From Rotaria sordida (lineage: Eukaryota > Rotifera > Eurotatoria > Philodinida > Philodinidae): a stretch of 64,000 bases of DNA. This document shows positions 23,860 to 33,845 of the stretch, piece after piece. Every line of letters starts with the position of its first letter. The first letter of the stretch is position 1. The stretch covers positions 124,001-188,000 of the forward strand of contig CAJNOL010000222.1 of the NCBI GenBank assembly GCA_905250125.1, given 5' to 3'. Below the pieces are notes generated by a model. It saw only the letters and a program-made list of their open reading frames with translations. It did not search any database and was not told the DNA's origin. Position numbers and translations under genes: made by a program.

Positions 23860-24590
23860 GAGTCGTATACGCATTCTATTTTGCCGTTATACAATCATAT
23901 TTGTGCCGCAATTTATCCAGGATGTTCACAGCTTCAATAAAATTATTGTATATGGTCGTATATACATTGTATATGACCGAAAATATGCTGTATTTATATT
24001 GCATATGGATGCTTTATGGTCTGATGTATACGAATGATAGGTTTATTTTCATTTAGTCAATATGAGTTTTCTTCTTCAGATGATGATTACACTTGACAAA
24101 CACAAAAAAAAAATAGTCAGATAAATAAATGCACGTAACAAATACAATTCCAAAGAAAAACATTTGCCGTGTCGATGTACATAGGCTTTGCCTATTTTCG
24201 TATGAAAAAGATACATGACAAATAAACGCAAATACATAGCAAACAAAAAGTAACATCTATATTTCGATACCCATAGCTTTAACATATTACAAAAAATGCT
24301 TATATGCAAATAGAAAAATATTTCATGAATAGAGATGATTTTAAAACAATGTATCGAACGATATCTACCGAATAATTTTACATTATAAAGTTGTACAAAT
24401 TATTATTCATTACCCGTCATTAACAACAATAAATTAATATCAGGCATCGGTATTGAAGATGTTATTACAGGAGTCAATGTTAACGTTGACTCTGGTTGTT
24501 ACACTTGAAGACGTTTTGTTTTTACGATATCATGACATTCTTCTTCAAGCGAAAAATTGTTTAACTTTTTTCGAAGTAAATTTTTATAAA
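23860..24590. other. Gene-free interval after the duplicated block
   Basis: Similarity to the 33.8-41.3 kb block ends near 23.8 kb. The sequence that follows holds TA-rich words with repeated GTATA/TATAC motifs (23800-24020) and no recognisable gene. Confidence 0.35.
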
Positions 24591-24597
24591 AGTCTTA

Positions 24598-24966
24598 TTA
24601 GTAATATGTATTGATATGAAATATTATCCGAATTGTAGCTAGAAAAAAAGAAATAAATAAAAATAAAAATAGAGATTTATTCAATATATAAACACTTGCA
24701 TAAAGAGAAAAACAACCACAAAATTTTACTTTACAAGTGCTTTTTAAAATTGTTTTTTCAAGAGAATAATAATATCGAAAACAATAGAAAATCATCTGTG
24801 CTAACTTATTATTTAATAGTGCACATCGATCTGAATCTAATTTTGGTTTTGAATATTGATTAATGACCGTCAATGATGACATATATGTTTTTAATTTATC
24901 TTGTGTATGTAACACTCGTAACAGTCGTCGTCCATAATCACTAGGATTTTTTTCATGTATGATGAG
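24598..24966 (-). pseudogene. Coding relic, possibly of a BEN-type domain
   Basis: One frame reads KNPSDYGRRLLRVLHTQDK, then a linker, then YSKPKLDSDRCALLNNKLA, before dissolving into a hydrophobic tail. The spacing of RRLLRVL, an acidic/basic helix and KPKLD resembles the end of BEN domains, which bind DNA or proteins in chromatin and transposon-derived factors. There is no start codon, no partner exon and no downstream continuation, so it looks like a lone exon or a decayed fragment. The BEN assignment is from memory of the pattern and is weak. Confidence 0.3.
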
Positions 24967-25337
24967 TATATTTTTGTTATTGTAGATTTAAAGAAAAGAG
25001 TATAGCGATAATTCTGTGATTCAAGAAAACATAGCTACTTACTACTCCTTAAAATTTATTTCTTCCATTTCGGCACGTTACCAATTGTGATTCTTTCTGA
25101 GTCAAAGAACAAACTATTTCATACATAGATAAAAAGCAAAAAGTTACAAAAATGCATAATCAATAAGCTTGCTTGATTTGTGTAGTAAAACAATCCAACT
25201 TTTAATTTAACGTCGTTAGAAACTCATTTATCTACCGTCGACTCGATTTTTAATTATCTTGCTTGTTCTGTCTGAAAATGACTGGAACAGCTTTGATTAT
25301 TTGGCACAATGGCTTAAAAATTTATTCATGGTGGGAT

Positions 25338-25974
25338 TGCTAACGAGAAAACAATCGCAGGCGATTACTTGTTTTTGAGCTCATTTATTTACCAACGAAT
25401 AGAAGGCTACTGAATTAGAATAATCTCCAAAGGATACGTACTCCTACTGAGATTCAGTAGAGATATCGAAATTTTGGTGGATTATTCGTGTAGGATCCTT
25501 ATTTTTCAGCAAAAATAGATTATTGAATTTTGACTTGAGACTCTGCTCAAGCGAAGACCTCTATTAGACTAGTTTGTAAAAAAAATTTTAGAATTTTCGA
25601 ACATTACATCTCAGAGATATGAACTTTTCAAAATGGCAATGCTTTTCATAAGTATTGTAAAAGCATGGTGCTTATGGAAAATCACATACCTCAGAAACAA
25701 TGTTCAGAAGTTCTGAAATTCATATTTTACAAGTTAGTTTAGTCGAGGTCTTTATTTAGGCAAAAATTCAGGTCAAAATTTGAAAATCTAGTGTTATTGT
25801 GAACCTGGGGTCTAGTAGGAAAAATCAACTAAAACATTGATATTTCCGTCAAATCTCAATAAGAGCACATATCCTTTGAGAATTATTCTAAGACAGTGTT
25901 CCTCTAATTTATAAATAAATAAGCTCAAAAGCAAGGAATCATCTGGGAATGTTTCTTCGTAAGCGAAAATTATC
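25338..25974. mobile_element. Long terminal-inverted-repeat element
   Basis: The arms at about 25338-25650 and 25665-25974 are inverted copies at roughly 75-80 percent by eye. Shared words include CTTG-TTTTGAGCT, AGAATAAT and CTCAAAGGATA. The two halves meet near 25660 (AAAGCAT...ATGCTTTT), so the whole unit can fold into one long hairpin. No coding frame is seen, so it is probably a non-autonomous DNA transposon relic. Confidence 0.6.
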
Positions 25975-26379
25975 GAAAATAGAATAAATACTTATTTATT
26001 GAAGTTTTAGCTTCTTGCATGTATTGTTGCACAATTGAACGTTTTTTCGTACTGAAGAAGACAGCAAGAAGAGAATTTATTAATCGCCTATAAGGTATGT
26101 GTATCTAATACAATAAGCATAACATATTCGAGATAAGAATAATCATATTTTCAACGAAATTTATTTCTTCATTCGCTACTTCTCTATTCGCTTCACTCAG
26201 TGATAATCTAGATTTGGTCTTCCAATGAGCTTTCGTACGTACAAATAAACTTTTTTGCGAACTCCTAGTGATTCGTGTTCATTACTTTTGCTAACCATGC
26301 CACACAAAAAAATCTCTTACAATTCGAGATGATTTCACCATCTTTTTCTGCTGCTCCAATTGATAAGGGAACTTTGTCA

Positions 26380-26770
26380 TATAATTGTTGTTTGATAATA
26401 GATTTGTTGATAAAACATAATTCTAAGCAGAATTTTGATTTCGATGGAGGGATATGTGTATATGATGAAGCACAATTCTGCTGGAAAAGCAAAATTCTAC
26501 GCAGAATTTTGTTTTAGGTGCTGAAATAAGTATGTAAAATCATACAAAATTTCAAGCAGAATTTTGAATTCGATGGAGAGATATGTGAATATGATGGAAC
26601 ACAATTCTGCTAGGAGAGCAGAATTCTAACACAATTATGCCGACAAAATATAATTCTAAGCAGAATTTTGATTTCTTAGTAGAGATAAGTATATAAAATG
26701 AAGCAGATAAGAGTACAAGGGGAATTGCATCAATTAGCAGAATTCTTCAATTCTGCCTGTGATGAATTCT
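26380..26770. repeat. AATTCTGC-rich short tandem array
   Basis: The words GCAGAATT and AATTCTGC, inverse complements of each other, recur many times. They sit in units that also contain GATTTCGATGGAG-GATATGTG and ATGATG-AACACAATTCTGC. Three to four degenerate units of 90-130 bp can be made out. No coding potential is convincing, although short frames run through. Confidence 0.55.
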
Positions 26771-26819
26771 GCCACTGCTGACTTTTCGAAGCCTTCCGTC
26801 AACCCCCGAAGAAAAACAG

Positions 26820-27400
26820 ATTCTATATTTGAAAAATTCAACCTCCATCAAATTCGTAATCTAGAACTATTTATTGTGAAACATGATCTAAAAGAAGTGT
26901 TGAAGTATATATAGTAGAAATTTGGAACCAGCTCTCCTCCTTCCTTCACAGACCGTGACAGAGAAACCCCATACCCATCATAAACCGTGACAGAGAAAAT
27001 CCTTACTCATCACAGACTGTGACAGAGAGGATCCACAAATCATAACGGACGATGGGAAACACTGGCTAGCGATACGCACAGATACAGACAAAAAGATAGA
27101 TTCAATAAAGTTACGATTTTAATTATGATAATTAATGAGACCAATACTAAAATCTTTTCGAGTTGGATTTAGAAGCATAAGCCTTTTTTATGAAATACGA
27201 TCTGAAAGGAATTTTGAACTATATAGGGTAGAAATTTAGACCCACCTCCCTCTTTCTCTCTTCCCACACACATAGCGACAGACAGCTTCCGAACCCATCG
27301 GAGATCATGGCAGGCAGACGAGCTTCAGAGATCATCACAGACTGTGACAGACGGGTTCCAGAGATCGTTACAGACCGTGACAGATATTTTTGATGCATGA
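26820..27400. repeat. Duplicated segment with CAGACCGTGACAGA minisatellite
   Basis: About 26870-27060 and 27185-27400 are related head-to-tail copies. Each begins with a GAAA-ATGATCT / GAAATACGATCTGAAA-like stretch, passes a TAGAAATTTGGAACC / TAGAAATTTAGACCC boundary and ends in repeats of CAGACCGTGACAGA or CAGACTGTGACAGA. The core word is nearly palindromic. It is non-coding as far as I can see. Confidence 0.55.
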
Positions 27401-27684
27401 TTACCAATTATATATCAATCAGCTCTCAGGAAAGTATATAAACTGCTACCTTTTTGAGTTCTAGAGGACAGGTAAAAGTTGATGAAAAATGGGTTCGCAG
27501 ATAGATCGAATAAAATAACATTCTGGAGATTAGTAACAACAGCTATATCGTATGTCACGTTTTAATCCTGCAAGGATTGTGCTAACAGGTTTTGCTTGGC
27601 TGCGATCACACTATCCACAAAATGTATATTCAGTACTTTCAGGTAGCGATCATTCTGTAAGTCATGAGTTTTCCTTCGTTTAGG

Positions 27685-30073
27685 CTAAATCGTTGCCTGA
27701 TTGAACCCCACCAATGATGATTGCTCGCCTTTTCCCACCAACTTTGACTTTGTATCGACGAGTTCTACTGCCTTTTCCACGCTCACCGTAGCAATGTCGA
27801 ACGATGGGATTGATGGAGAATGAAATTCTCCTTCTTTCTTCACGATAACTTTATTGATTTCAGATGGTAAAGTCACCAAATTTGCATCCAACAGATCCGA
27901 TTTTTGAGGATTCAAATTTTCATCTCGCTTCGTCTCGTCAAATCCTATTGTTTCTTCAATCGATTGCATAGTAGTATTGAACGATGCACTCTTTCGAACA
28001 TTACATTGACCTTTCTTTTTCGCTGCAAAAGTTTCCGTTTCAGATTGTATGCCTATCGCCTCTCCACATAAAGAAACGAAATTTTCACGTTTCACGTTTC
28101 TATCTTGCTTCGTTTCAATGAGTCCTAGTCTTTCTCGGATTGTTTGCATTGTAGTATCGAACGATGGAATCGTAGGGAGATCAAATAGAGATTTCTTCTT
28201 TGCCATAGTAATCGTAGTTTCGAGTTGCAAGGATTCAGGTTTTGAATTTGTCGAATAGAACTTTTCCAGTTTCCCTTTATCGTCTCGCTCCGTCTCATCG
28301 AATCCTAGGACTACCTGGATTCTATGCATTGTAGCATCAAGCAATGGAATTATTGGGAGATGAAATGTAGACTCCTTAGCCGTAGAAGACGTGCTTTGAT
28401 ATATGACGGTTTCACGCGTTTCATCCAACGAAGCCGTTTTTCCGCGTCTTACGTCTTTATCTTGCTTCGTCTCACCTAGCCCTAGGATTGCTCGAATCGA
28501 TTCCACCGTAGTATCGAAAGATGGCATTGTTAGGAGATGAAATCCATCTTCCTTCTTTGCTGCAAAAGTTTCCTTTTTAGGGTCAACTGTTGTAGATGTT
28601 CTAACCAGCGAATCCAATTTTACTGACTTTACGTTATTGTCTCGCTTCGTTTCATCCCTGCGTAGTATTCCTCGAATAGTTGGTATTGTGCCATCCAGTG
28701 ATGGAAATATTGGAGAATGCAGCACAAATTCCTTCTTTCCCCTAGTAGTCGTGCTTTTGGAATGAAGGGTTTCTGTCTCTCCACTCAACGAATCCGATTC
28801 TCTAGGTTTCACATTTTCATGTGGCTTCGTTTCATCAAATTCTAGGGTTCTTCGGATTCTATCCATTGCATCATCGAAGGATGGGATGCTTGGGAGATAA
28901 AATCCAGATTCCTTCTTCGTCGTGGAAGTCGTGGTTATGGATAAAATAGTTACAGGTATTGCCCCAAGTGAATCTTTTTTATCACTTTTGACATTTTCCT
29001 CTTGCTTGCTTTCATCCAGTCCTAGCATTTCTCGGATTGTATACATCGTAGAATCGAATGATGGAATAGTGGGAAGATGAAATAGAGACTCCTTTCCTCG
29101 TCGTAGAAGTAGTGGTTTCAACAAGAGTGGTTGCAATGGTTGCACCTGACGTATCGGATTTTTCACTTTGCAGATTTTCGTGTTTCTTCGGTTCGTCTAG
29201 TCCTAGCGCTCCTCGGATAGTATGCATCGTAGAGTCGAATGATGGGAGTTGTAGAAAGATGAAATAAAGTTTCTCTCTTCGTTGTAGACGTGGTCGTTTC
29301 ATGGAAAATGGTTGCAGGTGTTGCACCCAACGAATCCGATTTTTTATCTTTGACTTTGTCGTTTTGTTCCGTTTCATGCAGTCGCAGTGTTCCTCGAATT
29401 ATATCTATTGTAGAACCGAATGTTGGAACTGTTGGAAGATGAAATAGAGATTCCTTCTTCGCTGAAGTAGTGGTGCTTCCAGGTAAAATAGTTGCAGGCT
29501 TGGTACTGCATGAATCATTTTGTTCGCTTTTGACGTTTTCGTCTTGCTTCATTGCATTCAGTCGAAGTATTCCTCGGATTGTATGCATTGTAGAATCGAG
29601 CGATAGAATAGTGGGTAGATAAAATCAAGATTCCTTCTTCGCAGTTGGGTTGTACTTTGTGGTTGGATGGTTGTCGACTGTGCAGTCAAGGAATTCGAGT
29701 TTTCGCGTTTCAGAGTTTCCTCTTGGTTAATGTGATCAAGCCCTAGTGTTTCTCTAATACTGTTCATTGTCGTCTGGAGTAAAGGGAATGTTTGAAGATG
29801 AAATCTGCCTTCCTTCTTGGCTATAGAACTTATGCTTTCAGATAGAATGCTTATTGACTTCGTACTCAACGAATCTAGGTGCTTTAGCTTCGTATTATCG
29901 TCTAGATTTATTTCATCGACCCCTAGTCTTCTTAGAATTGTTTGCATTATTGAGTCGAAAGATAGGTTTGCTGGTAGTTGAAATGCTTCTTCTTTGGTCG
30001 GTATGGAAGTCGTTGTTTCTGGTTCAAAGGGTGCTGGCTTTGCATCTAGCAATGGATATTGCTGGCGTTCCAT
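27685..30073 (-). pseudogene. Tail-repeat gene with at least three frameshifts
   Basis: Starting from an ATG at 30071-30073 (ERQQYPLLDAKPAPFEPETT), the sequence encodes units of about 60 residues: PTIPSFDTTMQTIRERLGL, then E-TKQD-NVK, a Ser/Leu linker, then ETTTSTTKKE. The start resembles the end of the tail of transglutaminase copy A (QSQLLDAGQTIVEPETTT). The open frame changes near 29640, 29270 and 29080. Each time the repeat protein continues in another frame, so three single-base-type indels break it. After that, 29166-27685 is open for 493 residues. It could be a decaying gene, or the indels could be errors in repetitive sequence. An acceptor-like TATTTAG upstream (about 30165) matches one before the ORF at 31219-33456. 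Confidence 0.65.
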
Positions 30074-31218
30074 AAGCTTCTCTGACTTTGGTTTAGGTTG
30101 TGTTTATGTCTCTTTCTACGCTGGAGTCGTAGGCCAATGTAAAATTTCTCTGTGTAGTTTTAATCTAAATATAAAAGAACAAAGACAGTGGGTTTGAAGA
30201 TCCAATTAGGAGAGTTGTCTTCTGGTGGGGAGGAGAGGAGTAGAGTAGTATATCATTTTCTACCACTATATGTCTGATTGTCTTTGAAGAGCGGCTCTGA
30301 AGACTTTAAGCTTTTCAGCTGTAGTATCGTGGGAACTCCACTTATTTGTTTCACACGAATCTGCCGATACAACATGTTTTGTGTTATAGAACTGTATGTG
30401 ATATGATCAATCGATTCCGGCACAGGAGAGATCCTTCACGATGTAGTGAGTTACTGGTAGTGAAGTCATCGTTGCGAATGCGAAATAGAGTGAGGTGGGT
30501 GGTTTCCAGAAATATTTGTGTGTGTAATAGAATTGATTTCGCATTGAAGCGTATCGAAAACACATGTGCAGATAAAGATTACAACATGTCATATGTAAAC
30601 ATAGAAATCAAGAAGGGCCAAAGACTGCCGCGCAATAAAAAAGTGCTAATATAGGACAGAGAAAATATTATCATTCAAACGCTTCAAAGTCTGTAGGACA
30701 GCTGCATAGAAAAAGGGATACGTGTAAACATTGGAACATAATTTCAGTTAATAAGCTCCTAGTCTCGAATTCAAAAATCTAGAAAAAAAACACTATTTAG
30801 GCTATAGATAATTATATACGTATATATCTAAAGTCCACAAGTCTTGACCTAGACAACAGGAGGTTCGTAAGCTATAGAAGGTAACGAAATTATAAAAGAC
30901 TCGGAGCGCTTTTTTTGAGGAAAAGAACGCATTATAATTGTAAGGCATAATAGATAATCAAGCACTAAAGCTATTCAAGACGAAATACCCACTGCGTGAC
31001 GAAAAAAACAGATTGTACAGATTCAAAATTTCTTTATTCACAAAAACCACTTTCATTAGTTCGAAGATATTTTTCCTTCCATTATGTGTCAGCAAACACG
31101 TGGATTCTTTGAAATGTGGTAGACAACATCAGTTTCAAAATGCAAGTCGTACCATTATACTTAAAAATTAACTTTAAAACAAAACCTCCGTATGTTCATG
31201 ATCAAATAGTGAGATTAT
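30074..31218. other. Interval between the two repeat ORFs
   Basis: The first 100 bp (to about 30185) resemble 33490-33600, upstream of the neighbouring repeat ORF; both contain TTTTAATCT-AAT-TAAAAGA and AAAGACAGTG. The two repeat genes were therefore duplicated with some upstream sequence. The rest has no recognisable gene or transposon end. Confidence 0.45.
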
Positions 31219-33456
31219 TTATGGAAGAATTTTTTCTTTCTTCTTTGGCTTGCCAATTGATCCTCTCGATTTGAGGTGTTCTGGCCGTGAATTAAACTCT
31301 CCGGATTCATCGCGTGTCTTCAGGTCATCAGACTTCTTTTCTGCAAGCTTATGCGCATCCTTCTTGTATTCCACTGTGCTTTCAGAGGATGTGCCTTCCT
31401 GTGGTAGGAAACTTGCATTCTTTTCCGCTGAAACGGTAGCCGACTTTTCAACTATCAAACCCGGAGTCTGGCGTTGCATACTTTCGTCTCGTTGTGTCTC
31501 CATGAATCCTAGTTTTTTTTTGATACTATCCATCGTAATATCGAGCGAAAACATCCTTAATGGATGAAATATAGATTCTCTGTTCGCTGTAGAGGTAGTG
31601 GTTCCAGCTGCAATCGTTTCAGAGTTTGAACTTAACGAATCGAATTTTTCAAGTTTGACATTTTCACCACGCTTCGTCTCATCGAGATCTAACGTTTCTG
31701 GAATCGATTGCATTGTAGGATCGAACGATGAAAACGTGGACAGATGAAATTCTCCGTCCTTCTTCGTAGTAGAAGTCGTAGTGTCACGTTGAATGGATTC
31801 TTGCTTTGTATTTGACGAATTGGATTTTTCCAATGTCGTATTTTTATCACGCTTTGTCTCATCAAGTTCCAACGCTTCTCGAGCCGATTGCATTGTAGGA
31901 TCGAACGAAAGACTCTTAGGGAGATGAAATTTAGGTTCCTTCTTCGTAGTAGAAGTCGTGGTGTCATGTTGAATGGATTCTTGCTTTGTATTTGACAAAT
32001 CGGATTTTTTCAATGTCATATTTTTATCACGCTTTGTCTCATCAAGTTCCAACGCTTCTCGAGTCGATTGCATTGTAGTATCGAACGAAAGACTCTTACG
32101 GAGATGAAATTTAGATTCCTTCTTCATCATAGAGGTTGTGGTTTCAGGTGGAAGCATATCAGATATAGGACTTAATGAATCAAATCTTTTGTTTTTCGCA
32201 TTTTCATCTCGTTTCGTGTCATCAAGTTCTAACGTTCCTCGGCGTTTTCGTAATTTTGTATCGAACGATCGAATTGTGGGCACATGAAATTCTGCCTTCG
32301 TCTTCGCCATAGAACGGATGGTTCCAGTTTGGATGGATTCGGACTTCAAACCCAACGAATCCGATTTTTCTTGTTTAATATTTTCTTCTAGCTTGGTGTC
32401 ATCCAATTCTAGTGTTCCTCGAATCGGTTGCATGATAGTTTCGAACGATAGCATTCTTGGTAGATGAAATCTGCCTTCCTTCTTTATTGTTGAGGTCGTT
32501 GTTTTTTGAACTTGGGAGGTGTTCGAACTTGTCTCCAATGAATCCGAATTTTTAATTTCGATGTTTTTATCTCGCTTGGTTTCATAGATTTTCAATTTTT
32601 CTCGGATTGTTTGCATTGGTGCATCGAGGAATTGGTTTGTTGGGAAACGAAATCTAGATTTCTTGTTAGTGGTAGAGGTTGGAGTTCCAGGTTGTGAAGA
32701 TGGCGACTTAGCAAGCGAGGAATTCGATGTTTTGCGTTTGACATGTTCATCTCGTTTGGTTTCATTGGATTCTGGTGTTTGCCAAGGTTTTTGATTTATA
32801 CAGTCCGGCGATGAAGGTGTAGAGAGATCAAATCTTACTTTCCTCTTCGTCCGAGTAGTGGTGGTTTTAGATTGGGTAGATTGGGACTTTTCACATAAGA
32901 GATCGGTTTTTTCGAGTTTTACGCTGTCAACTAGTTGCACTTCATCCAGTCCTAATGTTCCTCGAATCTTTTGATTTGTAGGGTCGGGCAACAAAGATGT
33001 CGGTAGATTAAATCTTACTTCTTTCTTCGTCGGAGAAGTAGAGGTTCCAGATTGGATAGTTTGGGACTTTTCACATAAGAGATCAGATTTTTCGGGTTTC
33101 ATGCTATCAACTAACTTCACTTCATCGAGTCCTAGTGTTTCTCGAATCTTTTGTATTGTTGCATCGACCGATAGCAATGTTTGAAGACGGAATCCTGGTT
33201 CCTTATCCGTGGGAGAAGTGAGGGTTTCTAGTTGAGTAGTTTCAGGCTTTGCATCTGATGAATTTGTTTTTTCGTGTTTCGCATCTTCGTTTTGCTTCCC
33301 TTCATCGAGTCCAAGTGCAGCTCGGATTGCTTGCATTTCAGTGTCGAATGAAAGGATTGTTGAAAATTGAAATCGTCCTTCCCTCTTGGTTTTAGGACTC
33401 CCTGTTATGGTGCAGTGCTTGAGTTCTGTGCATCCGGCGATAGCGGTGACTCGCAC
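31219..33456 (-). CDS. Long repeat ORF, relative of the transglutaminase tail
   Basis: One frame stays open for about 745 residues and ends in a basic tail (KSRGSIGKPKKKEKILP). It consists of about a dozen units of 60 residues with the core FHLPKSLSFDPTMQSAREAL, then LELDETKRDKN, a Lys/Ser/Asn linker, and DTTTSTTKKE. The units at 31690-32110 are the most alike. No ATG is found at the proper place: the frame opens just after a stop near 33500, and the region matching the start of the sister gene at 30073 appears frame-broken. It may be the last exon of transglutaminase copy B, whose barrel-2 exon would fall in the gap just upstream, or a free-standing relic. No domain with known function is visible; the sequence is charged, low in aromatic residues and probably largely unstructured. 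Confidence 0.5.
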   Translation of the reverse strand: MRVTAIAGCTELKHCTITGSPKTKREGRFQFSTILSFDTEMQAIRAALGLDEGKQNEDAKHEKTNSSDAKPETTQLETLTSPTDKEPGFRLQTLLSVDATIQKIRETLGLDEVKLVDSMKPEKSDLLCEKSQTIQSGTSTSPTKKEVRFNLPTSLLPDPTNQKIRGTLGLDEVQLVDSVKLEKTDLLCEKSQSTQSKTTTTRTKRKVRFDLSTPSSPDCINQKPWQTPESNETKRDEHVKRKTSNSSLAKSPSSQPGTPTSTTNKKSRFRFPTNQFLDAPMQTIREKLKIYETKRDKNIEIKNSDSLETSSNTSQVQKTTTSTIKKEGRFHLPRMLSFETIMQPIRGTLELDDTKLEENIKQEKSDSLGLKSESIQTGTIRSMAKTKAEFHVPTIRSFDTKLRKRRGTLELDDTKRDENAKNKRFDSLSPISDMLPPETTTSMMKKESKFHLRKSLSFDTTMQSTREALELDETKRDKNMTLKKSDLSNTKQESIQHDTTTSTTKKEPKFHLPKSLSFDPTMQSAREALELDETKRDKNTTLEKSNSSNTKQESIQRDTTTSTTKKDGEFHLSTFSSFDPTMQSIPETLDLDETKRGENVKLEKFDSLSSNSETIAAGTTTSTANRESIFHPLRMFSLDITMDSIKKKLGFMETQRDESMQRQTPGLIVEKSATVSAEKNASFLPQEGTSSESTVEYKKDAHKLAEKKSDDLKTRDESGEFNSRPEHLKSRGSIGKPKKKEKILP

Positions 33457-33739
33457 TTTGTGAGCTGTTGTTAGTTTGGTCTTTAGTTGCTTTTATGCCT
33501 CAATGAACGTTGGTGTTGTCGTGCAATTCACAATCGTCTATGCAATTTTAATCTGAATTTAAAAGAAAAAAGACAGTGACTCCCAAAGTGAAACGAGTGC
33601 ATTCACGCGGATATCTTGAACACAATGTCATTTACTGTCGCCATGTATCATTTTATTTTCAGATAGAGTACGTGGGACTTTGGAGCTTCGCAGTTTTATT
33701 ATCATGCTTACTCGAGATATCTGTTCTTTTATAGACCTG

Positions 33740-33839
33740 NNNNNNNNNNNNNNNNNNNNNNNNNNNNNNNNNNNNNNNNNNNNNNNNNNNNNNNNNNNNN
33801 NNNNNNNNNNNNNNNNNNNNNNNNNNNNNNNNNNNNNNN
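33740..33839. other. Assembly gap of 100 N
   Basis: One hundred N bases replace the sequence just downstream of exon 9 of transglutaminase copy B, a few bases into the following intron. By comparison with copy A, the exon encoding the end of barrel 2 and the start of the tail should be here or is missing. The length is likely nominal. Confidence 0.95.
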
Positions 33840-33845
33840 TATTAC

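Noticed and set aside
25600..25720. Possible tRNA or structured RNA because of strong pairing
   Set aside because: The pairing is the centre of a long inverted-repeat element; no tRNA arms or box motifs were seen.
31689..31967. Minus ORF with RRRNLNFISLRVFRSILQCN
   Set aside because: It is the 60-residue repeat read in a wrong frame; the same alternative-frame peptide appears at each frameshift of the broken sister gene.
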